Source of the DNA: Hyphomicrobium zavarzinii ATCC 27496
Lineage (GTDB): Bacteria > Pseudomonadota > Alphaproteobacteria > Rhizobiales > Hyphomicrobiaceae
NCBI RefSeq assembly: GCF_000383415.1
Contig: NZ_KB911256.1
Coordinates: 1-64,000, forward strand
Length of the DNA: 64,000 nucleotides
Reading direction: 5' to 3'
In this document: positions 35,334 to 45,098 of the stretch, in pieces
Position numbering within the stretch: position 1 is the first letter of the stretch
Layout of the letters: every line of letters starts with the position of its first letter
Translations under genes and position numbers: made by a program
Notes under the pieces: model-generated
Databases searched by the model: none
The model's input: only the letters and a program-made list of their open reading frames with translations
Told to the model about the DNA's origin: nothing

Positions 35334-37919
35334 TCAGAATCGCCAGAGCAACGTACCCCGGACACCGTGATCCTCGGTGTCTCCGGCAAGCTGGCCCGTG
35401 TAGGAAATTCCCAGCGTCGCATCGGCGCTGAGGCCAAGGTCGAGCCCCGCTTCGATCAGCGCCGCATCCTCGGCGAGCGGCACGCCGCTGACGCCGAACC
35501 CTGCGCCCGAAGAGACGAACGACAACGCGAGCCCCGGCGCGACCCTGTCGAAGGCATGCTGCCACGCCACCGAGACGCGCGGCATCACCTCGAGGCCGCC
35601 CGCATCGAAGCGCGTCGCCGCGCGGAAGCCGAGGGTCGAGAAGGTCACGCTCTCCGTATTGCCGGAAGAGCGAAGCGCGGCGGATGAGCCGGTCTCGACG
35701 AAGCCGTCCGTGTCCGTGTGAACGTAAGCGAGCCCGGCAAACGGCTCGATCGCCAGGCGCCCGGAGCTGAACGGCAGGGCGGCCTCGGCGAAGATCTGCC
35801 CCGTGTCGCCGTCGTAATTCGCGTCCGCTCGCTCGGTGAAGCCGGGGAACACGATGGCGCGGCTCGTATCGATCTCGTGCCACGACCAGGCGAGGCCGGA
35901 CCGGAGGGCCAGCGCCCCCACCGGGCCGCCCGCATAGGCGGCAAGGTGATAGGTATCGACCTCGGCCGTGGAGCGGCGTGCGTTGATCGAGGAGTTGGCG
36001 TGTGCGTAGCCCGTGGCGAGACCGGCCCGCCAGGATGCTCCGATGGCGGCATCCATGCCTGAGACGAAGCCGCCGAGCGCGCGCTCGGCCGCAGCCGCGT
36101 TGCCGTCGCTGTCGTAGTCGCCCCAGGAGCCGTAGCCGTGTGTCCAGAAGGTGAGCCCCCGGTTGATCGCAGGCGCGGGCTCCGCGCTGCCACGGCCTGC
36201 GCCGAGGGCCATGCGCCCGGGAGGCGCGAGATCGGCGACGATAGCCGGGCCGCTGCCGCCGAGCATGGGGGAGCCGCCGCTATGGAACGCCTGTGCAAGA
36301 CGCCCGAGCAGCGCGTCGCGCACGTGGCGGCTGTCCTCGACGAGAAGCCCGCCGAGCGTCGCGTGCACCTCGCCCGAAAGTGCATCGAAGGCCGCGCGTG
36401 CGCCATCGCGCGTCTGCCCCACCACGCTCTGATAGGTCGGATCGCTGCTCGCGAGACCGTCGATCGCGCCTGCGACGTTGCGCTGGTTCGGGGTGAGCGC
36501 GACGTCGGCGAAGGCGGTCGCATTCCGGCTGAGCGTCAGCTCCAGTTGGCTGCCGCCACCCGCGAACGACACGGTGGGATCGAGAAAGGCGAACGGACTG
36601 ACGAACGTCGCGAACGAGCCGGAGATCGGCCCGCCCGCGCTGTCGATGATGAGATAGCTCATGCCCGGAACGTAGCGTCCGGGCTCTGTGATCACGCGCA
36701 GCACCGCGCCCGTGAGGTCGACCGTTCCTGTCGCGACCACGCGGTCGCTTTGGCCCGCCGCGTTGATCTCCACTTCGAGCACCGCGCCCGCCGAGAGGAT
36801 GTAGTCGCCGACGGTCTGCGTTCCGATGGAGTTGCCCGGCGCGTGGACGCCGCCCGCGAGCACAGTGGTGTCTCCGAGTGTGCCCGTGCCGGAGAGCGTC
36901 GCTCCGCTCTGAACCGTCACGTCGGACTGAGCGATCGAGCCGTTCACCACCAGCTTGCCCGCTTCGACGAGGGTATCGCCGGTGTAGGTGTGCGTTCCCG
37001 TCAGCACGGTCGTGCCGGTGCCCATCTGCACCACCGAGCCGGCATCGAAAACATCGTCCTCGATCGACCCCGTGAACACGTAGATATCGGAGCGGTTGAA
37101 GGCCAGCACGCCGCCGTTGGTCACGTTGCCGATGATGGAGCCTGATGCCCCGCCGTTGCCGAGCTGCAAGGTCGCGCACACGCAGACGAGCGTGCCGCCC
37201 GTGTAGGTGTTGTTGCCCGACAGGATCATCGTGCCGTTGGTGAAACCCGCATTCATGATCGCGACGCCGCTCGATCCGCTGATCGTGCCGGAGAACTCCG
37301 TGCTCGATCCGTCGTCGACGATCAGGCCGAGCTCGCCGCCGTGGGTGACGACGCTGCCGCTGCCCTTGAGGTTGTGAACGTAGGCGATGGGGCCGTTGAG
37401 ATCGAGCGTTGCGCCCGCTTCCACGGTGGTGGAGGCCGCGCTCGCGAGGAGCATGACGAGGCCGATATCGCCGCCGAGCGTGCCGCCCGCGACCACCACG
37501 CGGCCATCCGGATGCGACGATCCGAAATCGGTATTGATGAGGATGGTGCCCGTTGCCGTGGACGATCCGAACACCGCCGTGCTGTCCGCATCGATGCCGA
37601 TGAAGGTGCCGAGGAAGCTCGGCCCGAACTCCACGATCTGCCCCGGCGCGGCCGTGACCGTACCCGTCTTTCCGTCGAAGAAGCCGAGGTTGTTCTCGAG
37701 CGCCGCGCTGATGTTGAAATGCAGCGATCCGCCTTCGATGTTGATGTCGTCGGTGCCGAGCACCGAGGCATCGTTGATCACGACCGGCGTGGTCACGTCG
37801 ATGGCCCATGCCGCTCCGCCGCTTCCCGCCAGCAGGCAGGCAGCGAGGCTCAAGGTGCCACGGAGCGGAGGAGCGATACCGCGAATGACGTGAGGTCTCC
37901 CTACGGGAATACGCGGCAC
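35334..37919 (-). CDS. Autotransporter with C-terminal beta-barrel
   Basis: This 861-residue protein has an extended signal region (cleavage near GGAAWA), a passenger of parallel-beta-helix type with autotransporter-associated repeats (about 190-390, for example MILSGNNTYTGGTLV and GTTVLTGTHTYTGDTLVEAG), and a C-terminal autotransporter barrel (about 580-861) ending in LLWRF with the terminal Phe used for outer membrane insertion. It is a type V secretion protein. No catalytic motif is visible in the passenger, so adhesion or surface structure is most likely. It converges with the gene at 34967. Confidence 0.9.
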   Translation of the reverse strand: MPRIPVGRPHVIRGIAPPLRGTLSLAACLLAGSGGAAWAIDVTTPVVINDASVLGTDDINIEGGSLHFNISAALENNLGFFDGKTGTVTAAPGQIVEFGPSFLGTFIGIDADSTAVFGSSTATGTILINTDFGSSHPDGRVVVAGGTLGGDIGLVMLLASAASTTVEAGATLDLNGPIAYVHNLKGSGSVVTHGGELGLIVDDGSSTEFSGTISGSSGVAIMNAGFTNGTMILSGNNTYTGGTLVCVCATLQLGNGGASGSIIGNVTNGGVLAFNRSDIYVFTGSIEDDVFDAGSVVQMGTGTTVLTGTHTYTGDTLVEAGKLVVNGSIAQSDVTVQSGATLSGTGTLGDTTVLAGGVHAPGNSIGTQTVGDYILSAGAVLEVEINAAGQSDRVVATGTVDLTGAVLRVITEPGRYVPGMSYLIIDSAGGPISGSFATFVSPFAFLDPTVSFAGGGSQLELTLSRNATAFADVALTPNQRNVAGAIDGLASSDPTYQSVVGQTRDGARAAFDALSGEVHATLGGLLVEDSRHVRDALLGRLAQAFHSGGSPMLGGSGPAIVADLAPPGRMALGAGRGSAEPAPAINRGLTFWTHGYGSWGDYDSDGNAAAAERALGGFVSGMDAAIGASWRAGLATGYAHANSSINARRSTAEVDTYHLAAYAGGPVGALALRSGLAWSWHEIDTSRAIVFPGFTERADANYDGDTGQIFAEAALPFSSGRLAIEPFAGLAYVHTDTDGFVETGSSAALRSSGNTESVTFSTLGFRAATRFDAGGLEVMPRVSVAWQHAFDRVAPGLALSFVSSGAGFGVSGVPLAEDAALIEAGLDLGLSADATLGISYTGQLAGDTEDHGVRGTLLWRF

Positions 37920-38172
37920 AAGTCTTTGATCTATCTTGCGGGCGCAACCTGTCCCGATACAGATGATCCGATGTGACAGCGTAACGGATGCCGCTGCTCA
38001 CCCGAAGCCCGGACCGTCCCTAGGGGCAAAGGGAGCGGTGAATAGTGCCGTTCTGTAGCGTCGCAGCCACATTTACGTCCGAGATTTCAACAGAGCGCCC
38101 CGCAAAGCAAGGCTTGCAACCCCGCCTGAGCCCAGGTAGAGGCTGAGGACGAAGCGATTGAAAAGCCTCACA

Positions 38173-38259
38173 GCCTCTGTGGCGGAATCGGTAGACGCGG
38201 CAGACTCAAAATCTGTTGTCAGCAATGACGTGCCCGTTCGAGTCGGGCCAGGGGCACCA
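38173..38259 (+). tRNA. tRNA-Leu (anticodon CAA)
   Basis: An 87-base class II tRNA with encoded CCA. The acceptor GCCTCTG (38173-38179) pairs with CAGGGGC (38249-38255) with one G-U pair. The anticodon stem GCAGA/TCTGT encloses CTCAAAA, giving CAA. A long variable arm (GTCAGCAATGAC) and GTTCGAGTC T loop are present. It reads leucine UUG. Confidence 0.95.
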
Positions 38260-38296
38260 TTTTCCTGATCTCTGTCCGGACGAGTCACGCAGCGAC

Positions 38297-39340
38297 ATGA
38301 CCATCCGTCCCGGCCCGCGCAATCTCATCACCGACGTCGACGGCATTGCTGTCGGCAATGCCCACTGCGCTTCGGTGCGTAGCGGCGTCACGGTCGTGCT
38401 TCCGGAGCGGCGCGCGGTTGCGGCCTGCGACGTGCGCGGAGGCGCGCCGGGCACCCGCGAAACCGACGCGCTCGACCCGACCTGCTTAGTCGAAGCGGTC
38501 GACGGCATCGTCCTTTCCGGCGGCTCGGTTTACGGCCTCGAGGCCGTGTCCGGGGCCGTCGCCTGGCTCGGGGCGAGAAAACGCGGCTTCGCCTTGGGAG
38601 AGACGCCGCACGTTTCGCCCGTTGTGCCCGGCGCTGTGCTGTTCGATCTTCCCAACGGCGGCGACAAGGCGTGGGGCGAGATGCCGCCTTACCGCGCCTG
38701 GGGTATCGAGGCGTGCGAGCGCGCGGACAGCCACTTCGAGCTTGGCAACGTTGGCGCCGGAATGGGCGCCATGGCAGGCAACATGAAGGGCGGCCTTGGC
38801 TCCGCGAGCGCGTATGACGGCGAGATCCAGATCGGTGCGCTCATCGCGGTCAACCCGTTCGGTTCGCCCGTGATCCCCGGCACCGGGCATTTCTGGGCCG
38901 CGCCCTACGAGCTCGAGAATGAGTTCGGCGGCCGGGGCTGGCCGAGCCCGATCCCGGCCGTGTCCGCCGAGGACCCGGTCCGCGGCAGCCGGTTCGACAT
39001 CGCGCCGGCCGCGCCCGGCACCAACACCACCATAGGGCTTGTCGCGACCAACGCGATATTGACGAAATCGGAGGCGCGGCGCATCGCCATCATGGCGCAG
39101 GACGGCCTTGCGCGCGCCGTGCGGCCGATCCATTCGCACGTCGACGGCGATACGCTGTTCGTGCTGGCGAGCGGGCACGTGGCGCTGGCGGAGGACGCAA
39201 GCGCGCGCCTGATGCAGCTCCTGCGCCTGGGTGCCGTCGCCGCCGATTGCGTGGCGCGCGCCGTGGCTCGCGGTGTGTACGCGGCGGCTGATCTGGGCGA
39301 GGCGGCGTGCTATCGGTCGAGATACCCTGCGAGAGATTGA
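38297..39340 (+). CDS. P1-family (DmpA-like) self-processing aminopeptidase
   Basis: This 347-residue Ntn-hydrolase-like peptidase (S58/DmpA family) is expected to cleave itself before a Ser/Thr nucleophile in APGTNTTIGLVATNA. Other family segments are GPRNLITDVDGIAVGNAH at the start, GGAPGTRETDAL, VDGIVLSGGSVYGLEA and GNVGAGMGAMAGNMKGGLGSAS. Relatives release N-terminal D- or beta-amino acids or hydrolyse nylon oligomers; the substrate here is unknown. The YcgN-like gene starts three bases after its stop, so both are coupled. Confidence 0.9.
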   Translation: MTIRPGPRNLITDVDGIAVGNAHCASVRSGVTVVLPERRAVAACDVRGGAPGTRETDALDPTCLVEAVDGIVLSGGSVYGLEAVSGAVAWLGARKRGFALGETPHVSPVVPGAVLFDLPNGGDKAWGEMPPYRAWGIEACERADSHFELGNVGAGMGAMAGNMKGGLGSASAYDGEIQIGALIAVNPFGSPVIPGTGHFWAAPYELENEFGGRGWPSPIPAVSAEDPVRGSRFDIAPAAPGTNTTIGLVATNAILTKSEARRIAIMAQDGLARAVRPIHSHVDGDTLFVLASGHVALAEDASARLMQLLRLGAVAADCVARAVARGVYAAADLGEAACYRSRYPARD

Positions 39341-39343
39341 GAC

Positions 39344-39910
39344 GTGAGCAAAAGCTCCAAGCCCAAACCAGAGAAGCGCGAGCGGACGCCGCGCAAGAGC
39401 GCCCCCCGCAGCCGCGCCAACCCCGCGCGGCGCGCCATATCGGACGAGGCCGTGTGGGCGCCGGAAGGCGCGGAAAAGCCCTTCTGGGAAATCAAGACCC
39501 TCAAGCAGATGACGGCGGAGGAGTGGGATTCGCTCTGCGACGGATGCGGGCAGTGCTGTCTCGTGAAAATCGAGGAGGAGGACACCGGCACCGTATATCT
39601 GACGCGGCTCGCCTGCGGTCTGCTCGACATCGGCTCGTGCCGCTGCAAGGATTACGAGAACCGCTTCGAGAAGATGCCGGATTGCCTGAAGATCGATTTG
39701 CGGCGCGTTCGCACGTTGTCTTGGTTACCCGAAAGCTGTGCCTATCGCCGCCTGGACGAGGGACGCGGTCTCGCCTGGTGGCACCCGCTTATTTCCGGCG
39801 ATCCGGAAACAGTTCACGAGGCTGGCGTTTCCGTGCGCGGCTGGGTTCGCAGCGAGGAAGGCATCCCCGAGGATGAGATCGAGCGCTACATCATCGGCGA
39901 GGCAACCTGA
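39344..39910 (+). CDS. YcgN-family cysteine cluster protein
   Basis: This 188-residue protein starts with GTG, coupled to the peptidase gene. After a basic disordered N terminus (about 1-45) comes the conserved cluster: [21 protein letters not shown], then [20 protein letters not shown] and [25 protein letters not shown], with eight or more Cys that could bind zinc or an Fe-S centre. It matches the UPF0260/YcgN family of unknown function, widespread in proteobacteria. Confidence 0.9.
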   Translation: MSKSSKPKPEKRERTPRKSAPRSRANPARRAISDEAVWAPEGAEKPFWEIKTLKQMTAEEWDSLCDGCGQCCLVKIEEEDTGTVYLTRLACGLLDIGSCRCKDYENRFEKMPDCLKIDLRRVRTLSWLPESCAYRRLDEGRGLAWWHPLISGDPETVHEAGVSVRGWVRSEEGIPEDEIERYIIGEAT

Positions 39911-40037
39911 TTTTTTGGGAACCTGTTTCGTTCTGGCGCGTTCAATAACCAGACGGGCGCCATCACCCGGCGAACGTCAGGCGCCGAAAGGTGCTGCCCC
40001 GCTCTGGAGCTGAAAAACGCTTCACGGCGGGGTCTGC

Positions 40038-40071
40038 CTTTTGTGCGGACCGATCTTTTGTGCGGACCGAT
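40038..40071. repeat. Perfect 17-bp tandem duplication
   Basis: CTTTTGTGCGGACCGAT occurs twice in direct contact (40038-40054 and 40055-40071), in the space between the convergent YcgN-like and msrB genes. It is outside recognised genes and looks like a recent slippage duplication. Confidence 0.9.
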
Positions 40072-40132
40072 GTTGAAAGTGGATGCGCCCGTTGAGAGCG
40101 CACCTGCCGGCGATAAGAAGCGCTCCGTCGCT

Positions 40133-40519
40133 CTAGGCGCCGTCCTTCTCGATATTGAGGCACACCGAGTTGATGCAGTAGCGCTTGCCTGTGCCCGTCG
40201 GCCCGTCGTCGAACACGTGGCCGAGGTGCGAGCCGCACTTCGCGCAAGTCACCTCCGTCCGCACCATGCCATGCGAGGCATCCCGGTGATAAGCCACGGC
40301 GCCGGGAAGCGCCTGATCGAACGACGGCCAGCCGGTGCCGGAATCGAACTTCGTATCCGACGCGAAAAGCTGATTGCCGCAGGCCGCGCACGTGAACTTG
40401 CCGTGGTCGTGCGTGTTGAGATGCTCGCCGGTGAATGGCCGCTCCGTTCCGCCCTGGCGCAGCACGCGATACTGCTCGGGCGTGAGCTTCTGACGCCAGT
40501 ACTCCTCGGTATCTGTCAT
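40133..40519 (-). CDS. msrB: Peptide-methionine (R)-S-oxide reductase
   Basis: This 128-residue MsrB reduces methionine-R-sulfoxide. Two CxxC pairs that bind structural zinc are visible in FTCAACGNQLF and VTCAKCGSHLGHVF. The active site region GKRYCINSVCLNIE holds the catalytic Cys, and GWPSF is present. The ATG overlaps the msrQ stop in an ATGA (40516-40519). It belongs to an msrP-msrQ-msrB operon. No signal peptide is present, so MsrB works in the cytoplasm while MsrP/Q work in the periplasm. Confidence 0.95.
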   Translation of the reverse strand: MTDTEEYWRQKLTPEQYRVLRQGGTERPFTGEHLNTHDHGKFTCAACGNQLFASDTKFDSGTGWPSFDQALPGAVAYHRDASHGMVRTEVTCAKCGSHLGHVFDDGPTGTGKRYCINSVCLNIEKDGA

Positions 40520-41205
40520 GGGTTTCCTCGCTTCGTGTTCGGATATGGAGTGAATGTGGTTCTGCGGCCGCGATCCGCAAGCCGGAAGAGCAGCAGCATC
40601 GCGACGATCGCTGCATAGACGAGGGGCTCCGGCGGCCAGGCTTTCACCAGCATGATGAAATGCACCGCCGCCGCCAAGGCAGCGAGATAGACCCAGCGAT
40701 GCAGCCGCTGCCACGCCGCGCCGCCGAGCCGCTTGATCATCGTCGCGTTCGACGTCGCCGCCAGCGGAATGAGGATCAGGAAGCTCAAGAGCCCGATCGT
40801 GATGTAAGGCCGCTTGAGGATGTCTTTCAAGATGAGGTGGAGGTCGAAGCCTTGATCGAGCGCGACGTACACCGCGACGTGAAAGAGCGCGTAGAGAAAC
40901 GCGAGCACGCCGAGCGTGCGCCGGTAGCGGATGAGATTGGGGCCTCCGAGACGGCGAAGTGGCGTGATGGCGAGCCCGGCAACCAGGAAGCGCAGCGCCC
41001 AGAGGCCGAGCGAGCGCTCGAGCACCTTGAGCGGGTCTGCGCCGAGCTGGTCGGAAACGGCGAGATAAAACGTCCAGGCCGCCGGCACGAGTCCGAGCCC
41101 GTAGAGCGCCCAGCTTCCAGGTCCGATCCACGACGGCCAAAGAGCCCGCGCGGCGTGCGGCCGCGGCCGGTCGCTAACCTTGGCGAGGGTCTCAGTAGTT
41201 GGCAC
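40516..41205 (-). CDS. msrQ: Heme-binding membrane subunit MsrQ of the periplasmic methionine sulfoxide reductase
   Basis: MsrQ is a b-type heme inner membrane protein that delivers electrons from the quinone pool or a flavin reductase to MsrP. The 229-residue protein has about six membrane segments, with heme-ligand His candidates in [14 protein letters not shown] and [24 protein letters not shown]. It overlaps msrP by 14 bases and msrB by four, so all three are co-translated. Confidence 0.92.
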   Translation of the reverse strand: MPTTETLAKVSDRPRPHAARALWPSWIGPGSWALYGLGLVPAAWTFYLAVSDQLGADPLKVLERSLGLWALRFLVAGLAITPLRRLGGPNLIRYRRTLGVLAFLYALFHVAVYVALDQGFDLHLILKDILKRPYITIGLLSFLILIPLAATSNATMIKRLGGAAWQRLHRWVYLAALAAAVHFIMLVKAWPPEPLVYAAIVAMLLLFRLADRGRRTTFTPYPNTKRGNP

Positions 41206-42142
41206 GGAGATCCAATCCTGCGTAGAGGTGAGCGACCTGCTCGCCGTAGCCGTTGAACATCTGCGTGGGCCGCCGCTTCGCGAACAGTCCGCTTCCTTCG
41301 CCGATGCGCCGCTCTGTCGCCTGGCTCCAGCGGGGATGATCGACTTCCGGGTTCACGTTCGAATAGAAGCCGTACTCGTTGTCGGCTTGCGATTGCCACG
41401 TCGTCGGCGGCTGCTTTTCGACGAGCGAGATGCGCACGATCGACTTGATGCTCTTGAAGCCGTACTTCCACGGCACCACCAGCCGAAGCGGCGCCCCGTT
41501 CTGGTTCGGCAGCGTCTCGCCGTACATGCCGGTCGCGAGGATCGTAAGCGGATGCATGGCTTCGTCGAGCCGAAGCCCTTCGAGATAGGGCCACGGCAGC
41601 GGCTGGAAAATGCCGCGCTGTCCGGGCATCTCGTCAGGCCGAACCAGCGTCTCGAAGGCGACGTATTTCGCGCTGCCCTGCGGCTCCACGCGCTTCAGGA
41701 GATCCGCCAGAGGAAAGCCCACCCAGGGGATGACCATAGACCAGCCTTCGACGCACCGCAGGCGGTAGATGCGCTCCTCGAGCTTGGCATGGCCCAGGAT
41801 GTCCTCGAGCGTGTAGGTGGCGGGCTTGCCGACGAGCCCGTCGATCTTGACGGACCAGGGCGCAGTGGTGAGCGTATGCGCCTTGGCGGCCGGATCGGCC
41901 TTGTCGGTGCCGAACTCGTAGAAGTTGTTGTAGCTCGTGGCGTCGGCCTTGCGCGTCGGCGTCTCGTCGGTCGAGAACGGGCTCTTGGTGAACGCCAGCA
42001 TGGCAGCCCGGGCCTGTTGCGGGCGAAGCGCGGCCAGCGCCGACAACGCCAACCCGCCCTGCAAAAGCTCGCGCCGCTTCAGATAAATCGCGCGCGGCGT
42101 GATCTCAGAAGACGGAATGTCGGACGCCTTGCGGATAAGCAC
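41192..42142 (-). CDS. msrP: Molybdopterin catalytic subunit MsrP
   Basis: This 316-residue enzyme reduces methionine sulfoxide in periplasmic proteins using a molybdenum cofactor. The N terminus carries a Tat signal ([18 protein letters not shown]). The conserved Mo-binding Cys is in [20 protein letters not shown]. Later signatures are [17 protein letters not shown] and [20 protein letters not shown]. It is first in the operon. The upstream 225 bases, shared with the divergent DUF2779 gene, should hold the promoter. Confidence 0.94.
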   Translation of the reverse strand: MLIRKASDIPSSEITPRAIYLKRRELLQGGLALSALAALRPQQARAAMLAFTKSPFSTDETPTRKADATSYNNFYEFGTDKADPAAKAHTLTTAPWSVKIDGLVGKPATYTLEDILGHAKLEERIYRLRCVEGWSMVIPWVGFPLADLLKRVEPQGSAKYVAFETLVRPDEMPGQRGIFQPLPWPYLEGLRLDEAMHPLTILATGMYGETLPNQNGAPLRLVVPWKYGFKSIKSIVRISLVEKQPPTTWQSQADNEYGFYSNVNPEVDHPRWSQATERRIGEGSGLFAKRRPTQMFNGYGEQVAHLYAGLDLRANY

Positions 42143-42367
42143 GGGGAAACCTCATTCAGGGTTTGGCGGACCAGTGTGCATTTTGTACGTTCCACCCCGC
42201 ACCTTGGTTTCAAAGTATCACCGAGCCTAGAGCATTTTCCGGGGAAGTGGAGGCCGGTTCGTCGCAAGAAAATGCGGCCGGCCGAGAACCTGGAGCGCAG
42301 AAGGCCTTGGAGCCCGGCAGGGCGCGGTCGAACATGGGGGCGGCCCAGAGAAGCGGCCGTATGGGGG

Positions 42368-43885
42368 ATGAAGCTCAGCAAGACGAACTATCTCGTCTAC
42401 CGCGACTGCGCCCACAACGCCTGGGTGAAGGTTCACAAGCCCGAAGTCTACCACGCCGAGCCGCTGTCGGTGTTCGAGCAGGCGATCATCGAGATCGGCA
42501 ATGATGTGGACGTGCGGGCCCGCGAGTTGTTCCCGGGCGGCGTTCTGATCCGCCGCGGCGACGCGGTGGGCACCGCGCAATTGGCGGATGCGCGCACGCC
42601 CATCCTGTACCAGCCCGTGTTCGAGACCGGTCGCTACACCACCGCCTGTGACATTCTCGTCTGGAACGACGCGCTCACCGCCTACGACCTTTACGAGGTG
42701 AAGGCGTCGACCAGTGGCGAGGATCGCAAGGCAAAGGACGACCTCTACGCCCACGACATCGCCTTCCAGGCGTTGGTGCTGCGCGAGAACGGCGTCCCGC
42801 TCGGCCGCCTCAATCTCGTGCGTCTCGACAGCTCTTACGTGTCGGACGGCACGCTCGATCTCGACCGCCTCTTCACGCGCGAGGACTTCACGGACCGGGT
42901 TGCGCCGCTTCTCGATGCGGTGGCCGTGGAGATGGACGCTGCCCATGATCTTCTGCAGCTCCCCGCGCTTCCCTCCGCGCCATGTGTCTGCATCTACAAG
43001 GGCCGCAGCAGCCAATGCACCACGTTCGGCTACATCAACCCGAACGTTCCGGCTTACAGCGTACATGATCTCACGCGCATCGGGCAGTCACCGAAGAAGC
43101 TGCGCGCGCTCGTCGATAGTGGCGTTCTGGCGATCGAGGACGTGCCCGACAGCGCGGAGCTGACGGACAATCAGCGCAACCAGGTGAATGCCGCGAAGCG
43201 CCGCCGCCCGTTCGTCGAGATTGCCCCGCTCGCGGCCTTTCTCGACGACATTCGCTATCCCGCAGCCTTCCTCGATTACGAGACCTATCCCTGCGCGCTC
43301 CCGCGATTTGCGGGCTACGGCCCCTTCAACCACGTCCCCTTCCAGTTCTCGCTGCACGTGGTCGAGAGGCCGGGCGGAGAGGCGATCCACCGCGAGTTCC
43401 TGTTCACGGAAACCACCTGCCCGGACGAGCCGTTCGTCGCCGCGCTCAAAGCCTCGCTGCCCGCCGAGGGATCCATCGTCGTGTGGAACAAGCCCTTCGA
43501 GAAGGGCATCAACGCCAAGCTCGCCGAGCGCCTGCCGGCCGAGGAGAGCTATCTCGCGGGTGTGAACGAGCGCGTCGTCGATCTCATGGATGTCTTCACC
43601 GCGCAGATGGTCGTGCACCCCGCATTTCGCGGCAAGACATCGATCAAATGGGTGCTGCCGGCCCTGGTGCCGAGCCTCTCCTACAAGACCCTCGCGATCC
43701 GAGAAGGCGCCACCGCGAGCGAGACGTGGAACGCCATCGTCACCGGCGAGCTGGAGCTGGATGAGGCGCGAGCGGCACGGGACAACCTGCTCGCCTATTG
43801 CGGCCTCGATTCCCTGGCGATGGTCGAGATCTGGCGCGCCTTGCTCGGCATCGCCGCAGCCCGCGAATATCGCGAGGCCGGCTGA
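42368..43885 (+). CDS. DUF2779 protein: Cas4-like nuclease plus DEDD exonuclease-like domain
   Basis: This 505-residue protein appears to join two nuclease folds. The N-terminal half has a PD-(D/E)xK pattern, D95 in CDILVWND and E110-x-K112 in DLYEVKAS, and four Cys (C14, C206, C208, C217) placed like the Cas4/AddB Fe-S cluster. The C-terminal half (about 290-500) has DEDD-type motifs: D303 and E305 in AAFLDYETYP, N374 in VVWNKPFE, D408 in VVDLMDVF and D481 in YCGLDSLAM. Family members of this layout are recorded as DUF2779 without known role. DNA repair or defence is possible. The ATG lies directly after GGGGG. Confidence 0.8.
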   Translation: MKLSKTNYLVYRDCAHNAWVKVHKPEVYHAEPLSVFEQAIIEIGNDVDVRARELFPGGVLIRRGDAVGTAQLADARTPILYQPVFETGRYTTACDILVWNDALTAYDLYEVKASTSGEDRKAKDDLYAHDIAFQALVLRENGVPLGRLNLVRLDSSYVSDGTLDLDRLFTREDFTDRVAPLLDAVAVEMDAAHDLLQLPALPSAPCVCIYKGRSSQCTTFGYINPNVPAYSVHDLTRIGQSPKKLRALVDSGVLAIEDVPDSAELTDNQRNQVNAAKRRRPFVEIAPLAAFLDDIRYPAAFLDYETYPCALPRFAGYGPFNHVPFQFSLHVVERPGGEAIHREFLFTETTCPDEPFVAALKASLPAEGSIVVWNKPFEKGINAKLAERLPAEESYLAGVNERVVDLMDVFTAQMVVHPAFRGKTSIKWVLPALVPSLSYKTLAIREGATASETWNAIVTGELELDEARAARDNLLAYCGLDSLAMVEIWRALLGIAAAREYREAG

Positions 43886-43896
43886 TCGGCAAATAA

Positions 43897-43927
43897 AAAC
43901 GCGAGGCAATGATGCGGCCCCGCGTTT
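43897..43927. terminator. Likely bidirectional terminator
   Basis: AAACGCG (43897-43903) is inverted as CGCGTTT (43921-43927), with further partial pairing (GGC/GCC) inside. It lies between the convergent DUF2779 and lipoprotein genes. The stem is imperfect. Confidence 0.5.
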
Positions 43928-43954
43928 CGATCTGGTGAAGCAGAGGAAGCGAGG

Positions 43955-44305
43955 TTACTTCGCGTCGGGCTTGCACGGACCGCGCTCGCCGGGCTCATCC
44001 GGCGGCTTGGGGCCGAAGTTCTTCAGATATTCCTTCGTCGCCTGATAGGCGATGTGCTGACCCTGGCAATCCGGCTTGGCAACGGAGCCCGTTTCGATCC
44101 GGCTGGTGTCCTCGTCGTCGTCGCGGTCGACGCGTGCGGACTTGGCCTCGCTCGCCGGCTGGGATGCCGCCTTTGCGCTCCGCTGGTGCTGCGGACGCAG
44201 CGGGGTGTCCTTCAGAGACGACATTTCACGGATCGTATCGCGGCAGCAGCCACCGAGGAACGTCAGGGCGAAAACAAGAGCTGCGGCTTGGAAGAGTCTC
44301 GGCAT
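43955..44305 (-). CDS. Small putative lipoprotein
   Basis: This 116-residue protein starts MPRLFQAAALVFALTFLGGC, with an LGGC lipobox; the next residue is also Cys. The mature part is hydrophilic and charged (RVDRDDDEDTSR), likely disordered, and ends with a short region containing two Cys (KPDCQGQ, GPCKPD). AAGGATCGCA precedes the ATG. No family is recognised. Confidence 0.68.
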   Translation of the reverse strand: MPRLFQAAALVFALTFLGGCCRDTIREMSSLKDTPLRPQHQRSAKAASQPASEAKSARVDRDDDEDTSRIETGSVAKPDCQGQHIAYQATKEYLKNFGPKPPDEPGERGPCKPDAK

Positions 44306-44496
44306 TGCGATCCTTGTGACGGGCTTAGAGCCGACGCAACACCAGAAACGCGACATGCGGCTTCACTACAAACTGACTAATTCCCTGAGTCGCCTGCCCA
44401 GCTCTATGGGCAAACCACGGAATCCACAGCGGTTAGCGTGACTTGCGACTGCAAGTGTCGCGTATTGGCACCACATGATGCACCTGCCGGGCGGAC

Positions 44497-44934
44497 TCAG
44501 CCGACGCGCGTCGCGCGCACGTCGATGACGGGGCCGGTACCCGCCGCGTCGCGGCGGATGTGGCCGTGCTTTGCAAGGTGGCCTTTGAGGAGGGCCAGGT
44601 TCTTCATGTTGGCGCGGAAGGCCACGTCGAAGGCATCGCCCGCGAACGGAATGATGCCGATCACCGTATCCACGGCCGTGTTGGCGATCATGCGCCCGAT
44701 GACGAGGCGCGAAACGCCGAGCTGGCGTGCCTCCCAGATGATGTAGCTCGAGATCGCCTGCGAGATGAGATCGCCCACGATCGGCACGAGTCCGATCACC
44801 GAGTCGAGGCCGACGCGCACTTTCGTTCCAGGAATCACGAAAAGGTCGTCCATTAGCCGCGAAACCGCCTCGATGCGGGCCACGGCGGCCTGGATGGCGG
44901 GGTCCGAGTAGCGTTCGACTGTGCTCTTCGTCAT
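44497..44934 (-). CDS. DUF4112 membrane protein
   Basis: This 145-residue protein shows the DUF4112 pattern: FVIPGTKVRVGLDSVIGLVP followed by IVGDLISQAISSYI and then the second repeat-like IANTAVDTVIGIIPFAGDAFDVAFRANMKNLALL. It has two amphipathic or membrane hairpins. The function is unknown. Start chosen at MTKSTVERY. Confidence 0.88.
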   Translation of the reverse strand: MTKSTVERYSDPAIQAAVARIEAVSRLMDDLFVIPGTKVRVGLDSVIGLVPIVGDLISQAISSYIIWEARQLGVSRLVIGRMIANTAVDTVIGIIPFAGDAFDVAFRANMKNLALLKGHLAKHGHIRRDAAGTGPVIDVRATRVG

Positions 44935-45098
44935 CTCTCTCTTTCGCAACGGCGCGACGCTAAAACCGCACGCGCGCCTCGGAAAAACGGAAGCTTGTGC
45001 GCTCTCCCCTCAGGATTTACCTTCCGGGGCTTCCGTCATGTTGTGACGGCAGGGGGTGGGGTCAAGACCGCGCGAAGCGCGGGAAGGGAAGAGCGACC

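Noticed and set aside
36138-37145. A plus-strand open frame inside the autotransporter gene
   Set aside because: Its translation is a basic, low-complexity mirror of the autotransporter reading, which has a clear signal, passenger and barrel.
35334-37919. Adhesin or haemagglutinin with a catalytic passenger
   Set aside because: I looked for a serine protease GDSG or lipase GDSL motif in the passenger and did not see one, so only a structural or adhesive passenger is claimed.
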